A stretch of DNA of 64,000 bases from Streptomyces sp. NBC_01549 (GCF_026339955.1 NZ_JAPEPW010000002.1:868001-932000); one strand, 5' to 3'. Shown: positions 7,268 to 15,220, numbered from the stretch's first letter. The notes: generated by a model not told the origin, from the sequence alone. Translations and numbers: made by a program.

Positions 7268-8158
7268 TCAGCAGTAGAGGTTGCCGCCGGCCGAGGTCCC
7301 GAGGATCTGCACGAACCGCTGGTAGGCGTCCACCCTGCTCTGCACCTGCGCCGGGTTCTTGCCGTCGCATTCCAGGGAGCCGTTGATGCTGCGGATGGTC
7401 TGGCCGAATCCCGCGCTGTTGACCATGGCGTTGTGGCCCGTCATGCTGCCGGGCCCCGTCTGGGTGTTCCAGTACCAGAGGCCGGTCTTCCAGGCCACGG
7501 CGGCGTCGTTCTGCACCAGGTAGGGGTTGTTGAGGAGGTCGATGCCGAGCGCGTCACCCGCGGCCTTGTAGTTGAAGTTCCAGCTGAGCTGGATCGGGCC
7601 TCGGCCGTAGTAGGCCGACTGTCCGGCCGGGCAGCCGTAGGGCTGGCTCCAGTCGCAGTAGTGGGGGTAGTTGGCGGTGTTCTGCTCCACCACGTAGACC
7701 AGGCCGCCGGTCTCGTGGCTGACGTTGGCCAGGAAGGCCGCGGCCTCCTGCTTCTTCACGGTGTCGCTGCCCGTGTTGGCGAAGGCCGGATAGGCGCTCA
7801 TCGCCGCCCGCAGACCGCTGTAGGTGTAGAAGGAACTCCGGTTCGGGAACATCTGGTTGAACTGCGCCTCGCTCACCACGAAGCCGTCGGAGGGAGGCGT
7901 GGAACCTCCGTCGCAGGCGTAGGGGTCCCAGTACCAGGTGCTGATGGTGGGGTCGTAGCCCGGGTTGTCGTGCTCGGCGATGTAGGTCTTCCCGTCGGTG
8001 TAGCGGACGACGTCACCGGTGACGTACGACCTCCCGGCCGCCCAGTTCGGATAGCTCGAACAGGCGGCGGCGGAGGCCCCCGAGGCCGGTAGCAGCACCG
8101 GGGTGGCGGACGCGAGGGCGAGGGCGGTGAGGACTGCGGAGATACGGCGCCTCGACAC
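7268..8158 (-). CDS. Secreted GH19 chitinase with N-terminal chitin-binding module
   Basis: 296-residue extracellular endochitinase. Order: Sec signal peptide ending 'ASGASAA', a CBM5/12-type module ('YPNWAAGRSYVTGDVVRY' and 'WYWDPYACDG'), a short Ser/Pro linker, then the GH19 domain. The catalytic Glu lies in 'VSHETGGLVYV'; other GH19 landmarks are 'YYGRGPIQLSWNFNY' and the terminal 'GNLYC'. GTG at 8158 follows AGGAG by 8 bp. The promoter carries two DasR-like repeats (8298-8328), so induction by chitin breakdown products is expected. Together with the CsxA-type enzyme at 43.4 kb it points to chitin/chitosan use. Confidence 0.95.
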   Translation of the reverse strand: MSRRRISAVLTALALASATPVLLPASGASAAACSSYPNWAAGRSYVTGDVVRYTDGKTYIAEHDNPGYDPTISTWYWDPYACDGGSTPPSDGFVVSEAQFNQMFPNRSSFYTYSGLRAAMSAYPAFANTGSDTVKKQEAAAFLANVSHETGGLVYVVEQNTANYPHYCDWSQPYGCPAGQSAYYGRGPIQLSWNFNYKAAGDALGIDLLNNPYLVQNDAAVAWKTGLWYWNTQTGPGSMTGHNAMVNSAGFGQTIRSINGSLECDGKNPAQVQSRVDAYQRFVQILGTSAGGNLYC

Positions 8159-8285
8159 AGGTCAACTCCTTTGCGGGACACGGCCGCTCCCGGACAAGGG
8201 CAGCGCGGGGCGGAGCCTTGTGCGCACGTGCCGGCGGAGCCGGCCACGGCGTCGGGGGCGGCCGTGGTGGGGGGTGTGGAGCCAC

Positions 8286-8328
8286 ACTCAACCGCTTTGG
8301 TATGTACCAGTCAAGGGTGTAGACCAGT
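8286..8328 (-). promoter_or_regulatory. Chitinase promoter with two DasR-like direct repeats
   Basis: Reading on the minus strand: ACTGGTCTACACCC (8328-8315) and ACTGGTACATACCA (8311-8298), 17 bp apart. Both match the ACTGGT...ACC pattern of DasR sites and of the direct repeats known at Streptomyces chitinase promoters. A -35 TTGACT (8314-8309) lies within the second repeat, and a possible -10 TTGAGT (8291-8286) follows after 17 bp. Repressor binding would therefore block polymerase. Confidence 0.7.
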
Positions 8329-8360
8329 CAGATCTGACAAGGTTGGCAGAGAGGGTCGCA

Positions 8361-8406
8361 CGACGGTGTCCCGGCAGATCCTCGACGATCTGACGGGACA
8401 CCGTCG
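8361..8406. terminator. Terminator after the aldehyde dehydrogenase gene
   Basis: Perfect 13-bp arms CGACGGTGTCCCG (8361-8373) and its complement (8394-8406), with an inner AGATC/GATCT stem. It lies just downstream of the minus-strand aldehyde dehydrogenase stop and upstream of the chitinase promoter, separating the two transcripts. Confidence 0.8.
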
Positions 8407-8414
8407 GGGCCGCG

Positions 8415-9737
8415 TCAGCCCAGCGGCTTCTCCAGCACCGCCTTGCGGTGGCTGAACGTCTCGATGGAGTAGCGGCCGTGGTAGCTGCCCATGCCGCTCT
8501 CGCCGACCCCGCCGAACGGCAGGTCGGAGACGGTCAGATGGGCGAGCGGCAGGCCGAAGCCGAGGCCTCCGGAGGACGTCTCCCCGGCAAACCGCTCCCG
8601 GGTGGTGTCCGACTCGGTGAAGACGTACAGCGCCAGGGGCTTGTCGCGGTCGTTGATGAAGTCGACGGCCTCGTCCAGCCCCGCCACCGTGACGATCGGC
8701 AGGATCGGCCCGAAGATCTCCTCCTGCATCACGGGCGCCTTGGGGTCGACGTCGGCGAGGACGGTGGGCGCGAGGTACTTGGTGGCCCGGTCGCCGGTGC
8801 CGCCGACAACGGTGCGGCCGGAGTCGAGCAGCGAGCTGAGCCGGTCGAAGTGCCGCTCGTTGACGATCCGCCCGTACTCGCCCGACCGCTGCGGATCGGC
8901 ACCGAACAGGGCCTCGACGGCGCGGGCGAGCTCGGGCTCCAGCGCGCGGGCGGTCTCCGGGTCGGTGAGGACGTAGTCCGGTGCGACGCAGGTCTGCCCG
9001 GCGTTGAGGAACTTGCCGCGGGCGAGCCGGTCCGCGACGACGGACAGGTCGGCGTCACGGTCGACGAACGCCGGGGACTTGCCGCCCAGTTCGAGAGCGA
9101 CGGGGGTGAGGTGCTCGGCGGCGGCCCGCATCACGATCCGGCCGACCGCGCCGTTGCCGGTGTAGAAGATGTGGTCGAAACGCTCCGCGAGCAGCGAGGT
9201 GGTCTCCGGAACGGCGCCCTCGACGACGGCGACCGCGTCGGTGTCGAGGTAGCGCGGCAGCAGCCGGGCGACGGCCGCGGAGGTGGCGGGGGCGAGCTCG
9301 CTGGGCTTGACGACCACCGTGTTGCCCGCGGCCAGCGCGCCAAGCATCGGCGTCAGCAGGAGCTGCACCGGATAGTTCCAGGGGGCGATGACCAGGACGA
9401 CGCCCAGCGGGTCGAATCGCGTCCAGGCCGTGGCGTCGGCGCCGAGGTGCGCGGGGACCGGGGCGGACTCGGGACGCAGCCACTCCTCGAGGTGGTCGAG
9501 GGTGTGGTCGATCTCGCGCACGGTGAAGTCGATCTCGGTGCGGAAGGCCTCGGTGGAGCTCTTGCCGAGGTCCGCGTGGAGGGCTTCCGCGAGCTCGGCG
9601 CCGTGCGTGGTGAGCAGCTCGCGCAGTCGGCGCAGTTGGCTGGTGCGCCACGCGAGGGGCTTGGTGCGGCCGGAGCGGAAGGTGGCGCGCAGCCGGGCCA
9701 CGAGGTCGGCGGGCTGCTCAGGGGTGCGGTCGTTCAC
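8415..9737 (-). CDS. Aldehyde dehydrogenase (class-3-like, NAD(P)+)
   Basis: 440-residue aldehyde dehydrogenase oxidising an aldehyde to the acid. Conserved elements in order: 'VIAPWNYPVQL' (Asn of the oxyanion site), 'VVKPSELAP', 'FYTGNGAVGR', 'ALELGGKSPAFV' (general-base Glu) and 'NAGQTCVAPDYV' (nucleophile Cys). The short N-terminus and the 'PWNYP...CVAPDYV' pattern resemble the class-3/coniferyl-aldehyde branch. An inverted repeat GGTGT-aa-ACACC lies about 64 bp upstream of the start, and a MarR gene is next upstream on the same strand. Substrate cannot be inferred. Confidence 0.93.
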   Translation of the reverse strand: MNDRTPEQPADLVARLRATFRSGRTKPLAWRTSQLRRLRELLTTHGAELAEALHADLGKSSTEAFRTEIDFTVREIDHTLDHLEEWLRPESAPVPAHLGADATAWTRFDPLGVVLVIAPWNYPVQLLLTPMLGALAAGNTVVVKPSELAPATSAAVARLLPRYLDTDAVAVVEGAVPETTSLLAERFDHIFYTGNGAVGRIVMRAAAEHLTPVALELGGKSPAFVDRDADLSVVADRLARGKFLNAGQTCVAPDYVLTDPETARALEPELARAVEALFGADPQRSGEYGRIVNERHFDRLSSLLDSGRTVVGGTGDRATKYLAPTVLADVDPKAPVMQEEIFGPILPIVTVAGLDEAVDFINDRDKPLALYVFTESDTTRERFAGETSSGGLGFGLPLAHLTVSDLPFGGVGESGMGSYHGRYSIETFSHRKAVLEKPLG

Positions 9738-9800
9738 GGTGCCTCGCTGATCGGTGCGGACCTGGCGGCCCGCGGGTGGTCGTCTTGAGCCGGCAGGCTC

Positions 9801-9812
9801 GGTGTAAACACC
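9801..9812. promoter_or_regulatory. Short inverted repeat upstream of the aldehyde dehydrogenase
   Basis: GGTGT-aa-ACACC, 5-bp arms, in the 149-bp gap between the MarR stop and the aldehyde dehydrogenase start. It could be the operator of the adjacent MarR regulator, but the arms are short. Confidence 0.3.
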
Positions 9813-9886
9813 AACCTTTCATGCAGCCAAATAAATTCCCGATACACGGAGAAAACGTACCGTGATCGTCGCGTCACGCGAAGGCG

Positions 9887-10333
9887 TCAGAGGGCGGGCT
9901 CCGCGGGAGCTGCGTCGAGCGTGTCCACCAGGCGCTCCAGCAGGCCCCGCAGTAGCTCGTCCTCGCCGTCGCTCAGGACCGGGCACCGCGCGCGGACCTC
10001 GCGGTCGAGACGGCGCCAGTACGTCTGGCCGCGGGGGGTGAGATGGGCGAGGATGCGCCGCCGGTCCAGGGGGTCGACGCGGCGGTGGACGAGGTTCTGG
10101 TCGACGAGCTGGTCCACGAGCTTGGTGAGCGTCGCGGGCGGCAGGAAGGCGGCTTCGGCGACCGCGGTCATGTGATGGCCCTCACCGTCGGAGAGCAGGA
10201 CGAGCACCCGCCAGGCGTCGAGCGAGCAGCCGTCCTCGTCCAGGACGGCCTCGAGGCGGCGCGCGGCCAGCCGTTCGGCCCGCGTCAAGAGCCGCATCAG
10301 GTCCTGGGGCTGACGCGCGGATCGGCTGGCCAT
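9887..10333 (-). CDS. MarR-family transcriptional regulator
   Basis: 148-residue winged-helix regulator. It shows helix-turn-helix 'MTAVAEAAFLPPATLTKLVD' and wing 'RRVDPLDRRRILAHLTPRG', with dimerisation helices at both ends. MarR proteins typically repress nearby detoxification or transport genes and are released by phenolic or lipophilic ligands. Downstream on the same strand, after 149 bp, is the aldehyde dehydrogenase, a plausible target. Upstream and divergent (78 bp) is the AmiC-like receptor gene. Confidence 0.9.
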   Translation of the reverse strand: MASRSARQPQDLMRLLTRAERLAARRLEAVLDEDGCSLDAWRVLVLLSDGEGHHMTAVAEAAFLPPATLTKLVDQLVDQNLVHRRVDPLDRRRILAHLTPRGQTYWRRLDREVRARCPVLSDGEDELLRGLLERLVDTLDAAPAEPAL

Positions 10334-10411
10334 CCTGCTCCTTGGTCACGGCGTGCGTACATCGTATGAGACGGACTGGAGTTCACCGCGGGGACCCGAA
10401 ATCATGACGCC

Positions 10412-11524
10412 ATGTTCGGGAGCGCTCCCCCTCCGCTCGACTGGTTCACGGCCGACGACACCGTGCTCGGTGTGGCGCTCGTCTTCCCGCTCCAGGGGTC
10501 GGCTGGCATCTTCGGGCCCACCTGCGAGCTGTGCGCGCGGCTGGCCACGGAGGAGGTCAATCGCGCGGGCGGCGTCCTGGGCAAGGAACTGCGGCTGCTG
10601 CCCGTGGACGGCGGCGCCCCGCCGGGTGTCGTCGCCGACCACGTCGAGGCCCTGGTGGACCTGGGAGTCGTGCAGGGCGTCACGGGCTGGCACATCTCCT
10701 CGGTGCGGCAGGCGCTGGCGCCGAGGATCGCGCACCGGGTGCCGTACGTCTACACCGCCCTGTACGAGGGCGGCGAGCACACCGCGGGGGTGTTCCTCAC
10801 CAGCGAGACACCGCGCGATCAACTCCGGCCCGCGATGGGACTGCTGGCGCACGAGCGCGGGGTGCGGCGCTGGTTCGTCGTCGGCAACGACTACATATGG
10901 CCGCGCCGTACGGCCCGTGCGGCGCTCGGGTACGCCCGCGAGTCCGGGGCCGCGGTCTGCGGGCAGTCCTATCTGCCGCTCGGCACCCACGACTTCGACG
11001 GCGTGCTGCGGCGCATCGAGCGGTCGGAGGCGGACGCCGTCCTGATGCTGTTGGTGGGCAGTGACGCGGTGCGCTTCAACCGGGCGTTCGCCGCGGCCGG
11101 ACTGGATGAGCGGTGTCTGCGGCTGAGCACGCTGATGGACGAGAACATGCTGATGGCCAGCGGTCCGAGCACCACCTCGGACCTCTTCAGCACGGCGGGC
11201 TTCTTCGCCTCGCTCGCGAATCAGGACACCCTCGACTTCCATGGCCGGTACGCCGGGAGGTACGGCGTCGAGGCACCGGCGCTCGGAAGCCTCGGCGAAT
11301 CCTGTTACGAGGGTGTCCTGTTGCTCGCCGCACTCATCGCCCGGGCCGGTTCGCTCGACGTGTCGGCGATCGGAGCGGCGGCCGACACCGTGTCGTACGA
11401 GGGGCCGCGCGGACTGCTCCACCTACGCGGCAGCCATGTACGACAGCGGATCTATCTGGCGCGGGCCGAGGGCGTCGACTTCGACGTGGTGGCCGAACTC
11501 GATCTTCACGGATCCCGCCCTTGA
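10412..11524 (+). CDS. AmiC/UrtA-like soluble ligand-binding protein
   Basis: 370-residue type-1 periplasmic-binding fold with no signal peptide or lipobox, so it should be cytoplasmic. The sequence follows UrtA and AmiC throughout: 'ALVFPLQGSAGIFGP', 'EVNRAGGVLGKELRLLPVD', 'VTGWHISSVRQALAPRI', 'RWFVVGNDYIWPR', 'SYLPLGTHDFDGVLRRI'. AmiC in Pseudomonas is a cytoplasmic amide sensor that holds the antiterminator AmiR; no ANTAR-type AmiR gene lies here. It is directly upstream of the leader RNA and urtABCDE, which suggests it senses the transported ligand (urea, short amide or related). No strong Shine-Dalgarno is visible before the ATG. Confidence 0.82.
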   Translation: MFGSAPPPLDWFTADDTVLGVALVFPLQGSAGIFGPTCELCARLATEEVNRAGGVLGKELRLLPVDGGAPPGVVADHVEALVDLGVVQGVTGWHISSVRQALAPRIAHRVPYVYTALYEGGEHTAGVFLTSETPRDQLRPAMGLLAHERGVRRWFVVGNDYIWPRRTARAALGYARESGAAVCGQSYLPLGTHDFDGVLRRIERSEADAVLMLLVGSDAVRFNRAFAAAGLDERCLRLSTLMDENMLMASGPSTTSDLFSTAGFFASLANQDTLDFHGRYAGRYGVEAPALGSLGESCYEGVLLLAALIARAGSLDVSAIGAAADTVSYEGPRGLLHLRGSHVRQRIYLARAEGVDFDVVAELDLHGSRP

Positions 11525-11546
11525 CATGTCCGCACCCGCACCAAGA

Positions 11547-11564
11547 TACTTCCTACAGGAAGTA
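11547..11564. promoter_or_regulatory. Palindrome TACTTCCT-ac-AGGAAGTA
   Basis: Perfect 8-bp arms around a 2-bp centre, 23 bp after the AmiC-like stop. The AT content is unlike the surroundings. It could be an operator for a promoter serving the leader RNA and urtA, or a small RNA hairpin; nothing decides between them. Confidence 0.45.
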
Positions 11565-11569
11565 ATGAG

Positions 11570-11623
11570 AATGCTCGGGCGATCTGTGAATTCATACATC
11601 GAATTCAGCCCCGGGCATTTTTT
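11570..11623 (+). terminator. Intrinsic terminator with U6 tract, after the AmiC-like gene
   Basis: AATGCTCGGGC (11570-11580) pairs with GCCC(C)GGGCATT, one G-U pair and one bulge. An inner TGAATTC/GAATTCA stem (11587-11593 with 11601-11607) closes a 7-nt loop. TTTTTT (11618-11623) follows directly, unusual for this genome. The 3' arm can alternatively pair downstream at 11626-11632, so termination may be conditional. Confidence 0.65.
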
Positions 11624-11825
11624 GTTGCCCGGAGAGAGCGGGAAGATACAGCCGGGAAAGTCTGGGGAAACGCCCTGGAAACAGGGCGACTTGAGGCTGT
11701 GACCGCACTTCAGGAACCAGTCGGCACACCATCAGCGGAAAGCTGGAGACTCGCACGCCATCACCGCCCCTGAAGGGCTGTCTCTTTCTTTTCGGCTGTC
11801 CCCTCATGGGACTTAGGGGGTTCTT
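11570..11825 (+). ncRNA. Structured 5' leader of urtA, possible riboswitch or attenuator
   Basis: About 255 nt of ordered RNA elements. (1) A terminator-like stem, 11570-11619, ending in six T. (2) A competing hairpin CCGGGCA/TGCCCGG (11611-11617 with 11626-11632) that uses the terminator's 3' arm. (3) A long composite hairpin, 11638-11706: GCGG/CCGC, ACAGCC/GGCTGT, AAGTC/GACTT and GCCCTG-GAAA-CAGGGC, with purine-rich internal loops containing GA/GA faces like kink-turns. (4) Small stem CAGC/GCTG (11733-11745). (5) Before urtA, GTCCC/GGGAC (11798-11812) competes with CCCCT/AGGGG (11800-11804 with 11815-11819), which would cover the Shine-Dalgarno. I could not assign a known riboswitch class. 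Confidence 0.55.
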
Positions 11826-13127
11826 TTGTCCAGCGTTTCCAGGCTTCCCAGGGTTTCCCCGGTTTCCAGCGCTTCCCGGGTTTCCAGCACCTCCAGGCGT
11901 CGGTTCGTGGCCGGCACCGCGGCGCTCGCCGCGGTCGTCGCGCTCTCCGCGTGCGGCGCGAAGACCGACTCCGGCGGTGCGTCCGACAAGGCGGCGCAGG
12001 CCGACACCAGCGGTGACACGGTCAAGGTCGGACTCCTCAACTCGCTCTCCGGCACCATGGCGATCAGCGAGGTGACCGTACGCGATTCGCTGAAGCTGGC
12101 GATCGACGAGATCAACGCCTCCGGCGGAGTGCTCGGCAAGAAGATCAAGCCGATCAGCGAGGACGGCGCCTCCGACTGGCCGACCTTCGCCGAGAAGGCG
12201 AGCAAGCTCATCAAGGAGGACCGGGTCGCGGCCACGTTCGGCTGCTGGACATCGGCGAGCCGCAAGGCCGTCAAGCCGGTCTTCGAGAAGAACAAGTCGC
12301 TGCTGTTCTACCCCGTGCAGTACGAGGGCCTGGAGGAGTCCCCCTACATCTTCTACACCGGCGCGACCACCAACCAGCAGATCGTCCCCGCGCTCGACTA
12401 CCTCAAGTCACAGGGCAAGAAGAAGATCTACCTCGTCGGCAGCGACTACGTCTTCCCGCGCACCGCCAACAAGGAGATCAAGGCGTACGCGAAGGCCAAC
12501 GGCATGACCGTGCTCGGCGAGGACTACGCGCCGCTGGGCTCAACGGAGTTCAGCACGATCGTCAACAAGGTGAAGGCGTCGAAGGCGGACGCGGTCTTCA
12601 ACACCCTCAACGGCGACTCGAACGTGGCCTTCTTCAAGGAGTACAAGTCCGCGGGCCTGACCGCCACCAGCATGCCGGTGGTCTCGGTGTCGATCGCCGA
12701 GGAGGAGGTCAAGTCGATCGGATCACAGTACCTGGCGGGTCAGTTGACGGCCTGGAACTACTACCAGACGACCCCCGGCGCGGCGAACGGCAAGTTCGTG
12801 AAGGCGTACAAGGCCGAGTACGGCCAGGACAAGCCGACCAGTGACCCGATGGAGGCCGCGTACACCTCGGTCTACCTGTGGAAGGCGATGGTCGAGAAGG
12901 CGAAGTCCTTCGACCCGGAGAAGGTCAAGGCGGCCTCCGACGGCATCACCTTCGAAGCGCCCGAGGGCAAGGTCACGGTCGACGGCGCCAGCCAGCACAT
13001 CTACAAGACCGCCCGCATCGGCAAGGTCGGCACCGACGGGCTGATCCAGGAAGTGTGGAACTCGGGCAAGCCGATCAAGCCGGACCCGTTCCTCAAGGGC
13101 TACTCCTGGGCCTCCGGCCTCTCCTGA
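11826..13127 (+). CDS. urtA: Urea-type ABC transporter substrate-binding lipoprotein
   Basis: 433-residue extracellular solute-binding lipoprotein of the UrtA/FmdD group. A Ser-rich N-terminus is followed by 'RRRFVAGTAALAAVVALSAC', a combined twin-arginine and lipobox signal with the acylated Cys at about residue 43. The mature part is typical: 'GLLNSLSGTMAISE', 'SASRKAVKPVFEKN', 'LYPVQYEG'-like 'LFYPVQYEGLEESPYIFY', 'WNYYQTTPGAAN'. TTG at 11826 lies five bases after AGGGGG. Urea is the default ligand for UrtA; related proteins bind short amides, and the AmiC-like neighbour keeps that open. First gene of urtABCDE. Confidence 0.92.
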   Translation: MSSVSRLPRVSPVSSASRVSSTSRRRFVAGTAALAAVVALSACGAKTDSGGASDKAAQADTSGDTVKVGLLNSLSGTMAISEVTVRDSLKLAIDEINASGGVLGKKIKPISEDGASDWPTFAEKASKLIKEDRVAATFGCWTSASRKAVKPVFEKNKSLLFYPVQYEGLEESPYIFYTGATTNQQIVPALDYLKSQGKKKIYLVGSDYVFPRTANKEIKAYAKANGMTVLGEDYAPLGSTEFSTIVNKVKASKADAVFNTLNGDSNVAFFKEYKSAGLTATSMPVVSVSIAEEEVKSIGSQYLAGQLTAWNYYQTTPGAANGKFVKAYKAEYGQDKPTSDPMEAAYTSVYLWKAMVEKAKSFDPEKVKAASDGITFEAPEGKVTVDGASQHIYKTARIGKVGTDGLIQEVWNSGKPIKPDPFLKGYSWASGLS

Positions 13128-13138
13128 CCGCCCGTCAT

Positions 13139-13187
13139 ACGGGGGCCTCGGCCACCACGGACCTCGTCCATGACGAGAGGCCCCCGT
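13139..13187. terminator. Hairpin between urtA and urtB
   Basis: Perfect 11-bp arms ACGGGGGCCTC (13139-13149) and GAGGCCCCCGT (13177-13187). It lies inside the operon, just after urtA. Such hairpins usually stabilise the binding-protein message or partly terminate transcription, giving more binding protein than permease. Confidence 0.7.
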
Positions 13188-13211
13188 GTCCCGTCTCCCC
13201 GGAGCCGCCCC

Positions 13212-14108
13212 ATGACCGTGATCCTCGGGCAGATGTTCACCGGTGTCAGCATCGGTGCCGTCCTGCTGCTCATCGCGCTCGGCCTGTCGCTCACCTTCGG
13301 CCAGATGAACGTCATCAACATGGCCCACGGCGAGTTCATCATGGCCGGCGCCTACACCACGTACGTCCTCCAGAAGTCCATCACCGGCGCGGGCCTCTCA
13401 CTGATCGTCGCGCTGCCCGTCGCCTTCCTCGTCTCGGGCGCCCTGGGCGCACTGCTCGAATGGCTGCTCATCCGCCGGCTCTATCTGCGTCCCCTGGACA
13501 CCCTGCTGGTCACCTGGGGTGTCTCGCTGATGCTCCAGCAGCTCGCCCGGGACATCTTCGGCGCGCCCAATGTGCAGACCCGCGCGCCGGACGTCCTCAC
13601 GGGGAACATCACCGTCATCGGCGGTGATGATCCGCTCACCTTCGCGAGCAGCCGTCTGTTCATCCTGGGACTGGCGATCGCGGCGGTGGTCGCACTGTCG
13701 CTCACGCTGCGGCTGACCCCGCTGGGGCGGCGCATCCGCGCCGTCGTGCAGAACCGGGACCTCGCCGAGGTGTCCGGCATCTCCACCGGCCGCGTCGACC
13801 GCACCGCGTTCTTCATCGGTTCCGGCCTGGCCGGGATCGCCGGGGTCGCGCTGACACTCGTCGGTCCGATCGGGCCCACGATGGGCACCAACGTCATCAT
13901 CGACGCCTTCCTCGTGATCGTGGTCGGCGGCATCGGACAGCTCAAGGGCAGCGTCATCGTCGCCTTCGTGCTGGGAGTGCTGCAGTCCGTGCTGGAGTAC
14001 TCGACCACGGTCAGCGTCGCGAAGGTGCTGGTCCTCGTGGCCATCGTCGCGTTCCTGCAGTGGCGGCCCCAGGGCCTGTACACCGTGCGGACGAGGAGTC
14101 TCGTATGA
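13212..14108 (+). CDS. urtB: Urea-type ABC transporter permease UrtB
   Basis: 298-residue LivH/UrtB-type membrane permease with about eight hydrophobic segments. Hallmarks are 'LGLSLTFGQMNVINMAHGEF' near the N-terminus, and the 'TPLGRRIRAVVQNRDLAEVSG' cytoplasmic loop that contacts the ATPases. The ATG at 13212 follows GGAG and gives the expected short N-terminus; an in-frame ATG at 13170 lies inside the intergenic hairpin. Its stop overlaps the urtC start (ATGA), so the two are translationally coupled. Confidence 0.94.
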   Translation: MTVILGQMFTGVSIGAVLLLIALGLSLTFGQMNVINMAHGEFIMAGAYTTYVLQKSITGAGLSLIVALPVAFLVSGALGALLEWLLIRRLYLRPLDTLLVTWGVSLMLQQLARDIFGAPNVQTRAPDVLTGNITVIGGDDPLTFASSRLFILGLAIAAVVALSLTLRLTPLGRRIRAVVQNRDLAEVSGISTGRVDRTAFFIGSGLAGIAGVALTLVGPIGPTMGTNVIIDAFLVIVVGGIGQLKGSVIVAFVLGVLQSVLEYSTTVSVAKVLVLVAIVAFLQWRPQGLYTVRTRSLV

Positions 14109-15220
14109 CGACCACCACTCCTGCGGCTCCGCCGGTGCAGCAACTACCGGCCAAGAACGGCCGGTTGACCGCCCTACGCCCCGCGGCCGGTTTCGCCGCG
14201 GCCGTCGTCGTGCTGTTCGCCGTGGCTCCGCTCGCGCTCTCCGACTTCCGCCTCGGGTTGCTCGCCAAGTACCTGTGCACCGCGATCGTCGCGGTCGGCA
14301 TCTGCCTGGCCTGGGGGCGCGGCGGACTGCTGACGCTCGGGCAGGGCGTGTTCTTCGGGCTCGGCGGCTACGCCATGGCGATGCATCTGAAGATCGCGGA
14401 CGCCGGCCCCGGTCAGGTCCCCGACTTCATGCAGCTGTACGGTACCGCGACCGAACTCCCGTGGTGGTGGCGGCCGTTCGCCAACCCGGTCTTCGCGCTC
14501 GCCGCTACCGTTCTGCTGCCGATGGCCGTCGCGGCGATCCTCGGCTCGTTCATCTTCCGCCGCCGGGTCAAGGGCGCGTACTTCGCGATCCTCAGCCAGG
14601 CCCTCGCCGCGGCCTTCGCGATCTGGCTGGTCGGCCAGCAGGCCACCACCGGTGGCACCAACGGACTCACCGACATCCAGGGCTTCTTCGGCTACGACCT
14701 CGACGACCCGGTCAACCAGCGGATGGTGTACTTCGTCATCGCGGCCGTCCTGCTGCTCCTGATCGCCCTGGCCCGCCAGCTCATCCACAGCCGGTACGGC
14801 GAACTCCTGGTCGCCGTAAGGGACTCGGAGGAGCGGGTGCGCTTCCTCGGGTACGACCCGGCGAACGTGAAGCTCGTGGCGTACGTCGTCGCGGCGGGCA
14901 CGGCCGGACTCGCGGGCGCGCTGTTCGTGCCCGCGGTGGGCATCATCTCCCCCGCGCTGATCGGGATCGTGCCGTCCATCGAACTCGTCATCGGCGCCGC
15001 GGTCGGCGGCCGGGCGAGCCTGGTGGGCGCGGTGCTCGGCGCGATCGCGGTCGCCTGGGCCAAGACCGCGCTGTCCGAGGAGTTCCCCGCGGCCTGGACC
15101 TACTTCCAGGGACTGCTGTTCATCGTAGCCCTGGCCTTCCTGCCGGGCGGCCTCGCCTCACTGGTGGGGATCGTCCGGCGGCGCAGGGCGAGCAGGGCGT
15201 CGGAGGGAGAAGCGGCATGA
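14105..15220 (+). CDS. urtC: Urea-type ABC transporter permease UrtC
   Basis: 371-residue LivM/UrtC-type permease. After a roughly 25-residue polar N-terminus there are about nine to ten hydrophobic segments. Family motifs include 'WGRGGLLTLGQGVFFGLGGY' and the ATPase-contact loop 'RYGELLVAVRDSEERVRFLG'. Its start overlaps urtB and its stop overlaps urtD, both as ATGA. It forms the heteromeric channel with UrtB. Confidence 0.94.
   Translation: MTTTTPAAPPVQQLPAKNGRLTALRPAAGFAAAVVVLFAVAPLALSDFRLGLLAKYLCTAIVAVGICLAWGRGGLLTLGQGVFFGLGGYAMAMHLKIADAGPGQVPDFMQLYGTATELPWWWRPFANPVFALAATVLLPMAVAAILGSFIFRRRVKGAYFAILSQALAAAFAIWLVGQQATTGGTNGLTDIQGFFGYDLDDPVNQRMVYFVIAAVLLLLIALARQLIHSRYGELLVAVRDSEERVRFLGYDPANVKLVAYVVAAGTAGLAGALFVPAVGIISPALIGIVPSIELVIGAAVGGRASLVGAVLGAIAVAWAKTALSEEFPAAWTYFQGLLFIVALAFLPGGLASLVGIVRRRRASRASEGEAA

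Noticed and set aside
11650..11730. Resemblance to RNase P RNA (GGAAAGTC) and to a cobalamin riboswitch B12 box (AGGAACCAG)
   Set aside because: Only short matches; the conserved cores of either RNA are missing and the rest of the folding does not fit.
11570..11745. ANTAR-type paired hairpins, suggested by the AmiC-like neighbour
   Set aside because: Loops do not fit the six-nucleotide A1/G4 rule and no ANTAR protein gene is adjacent.
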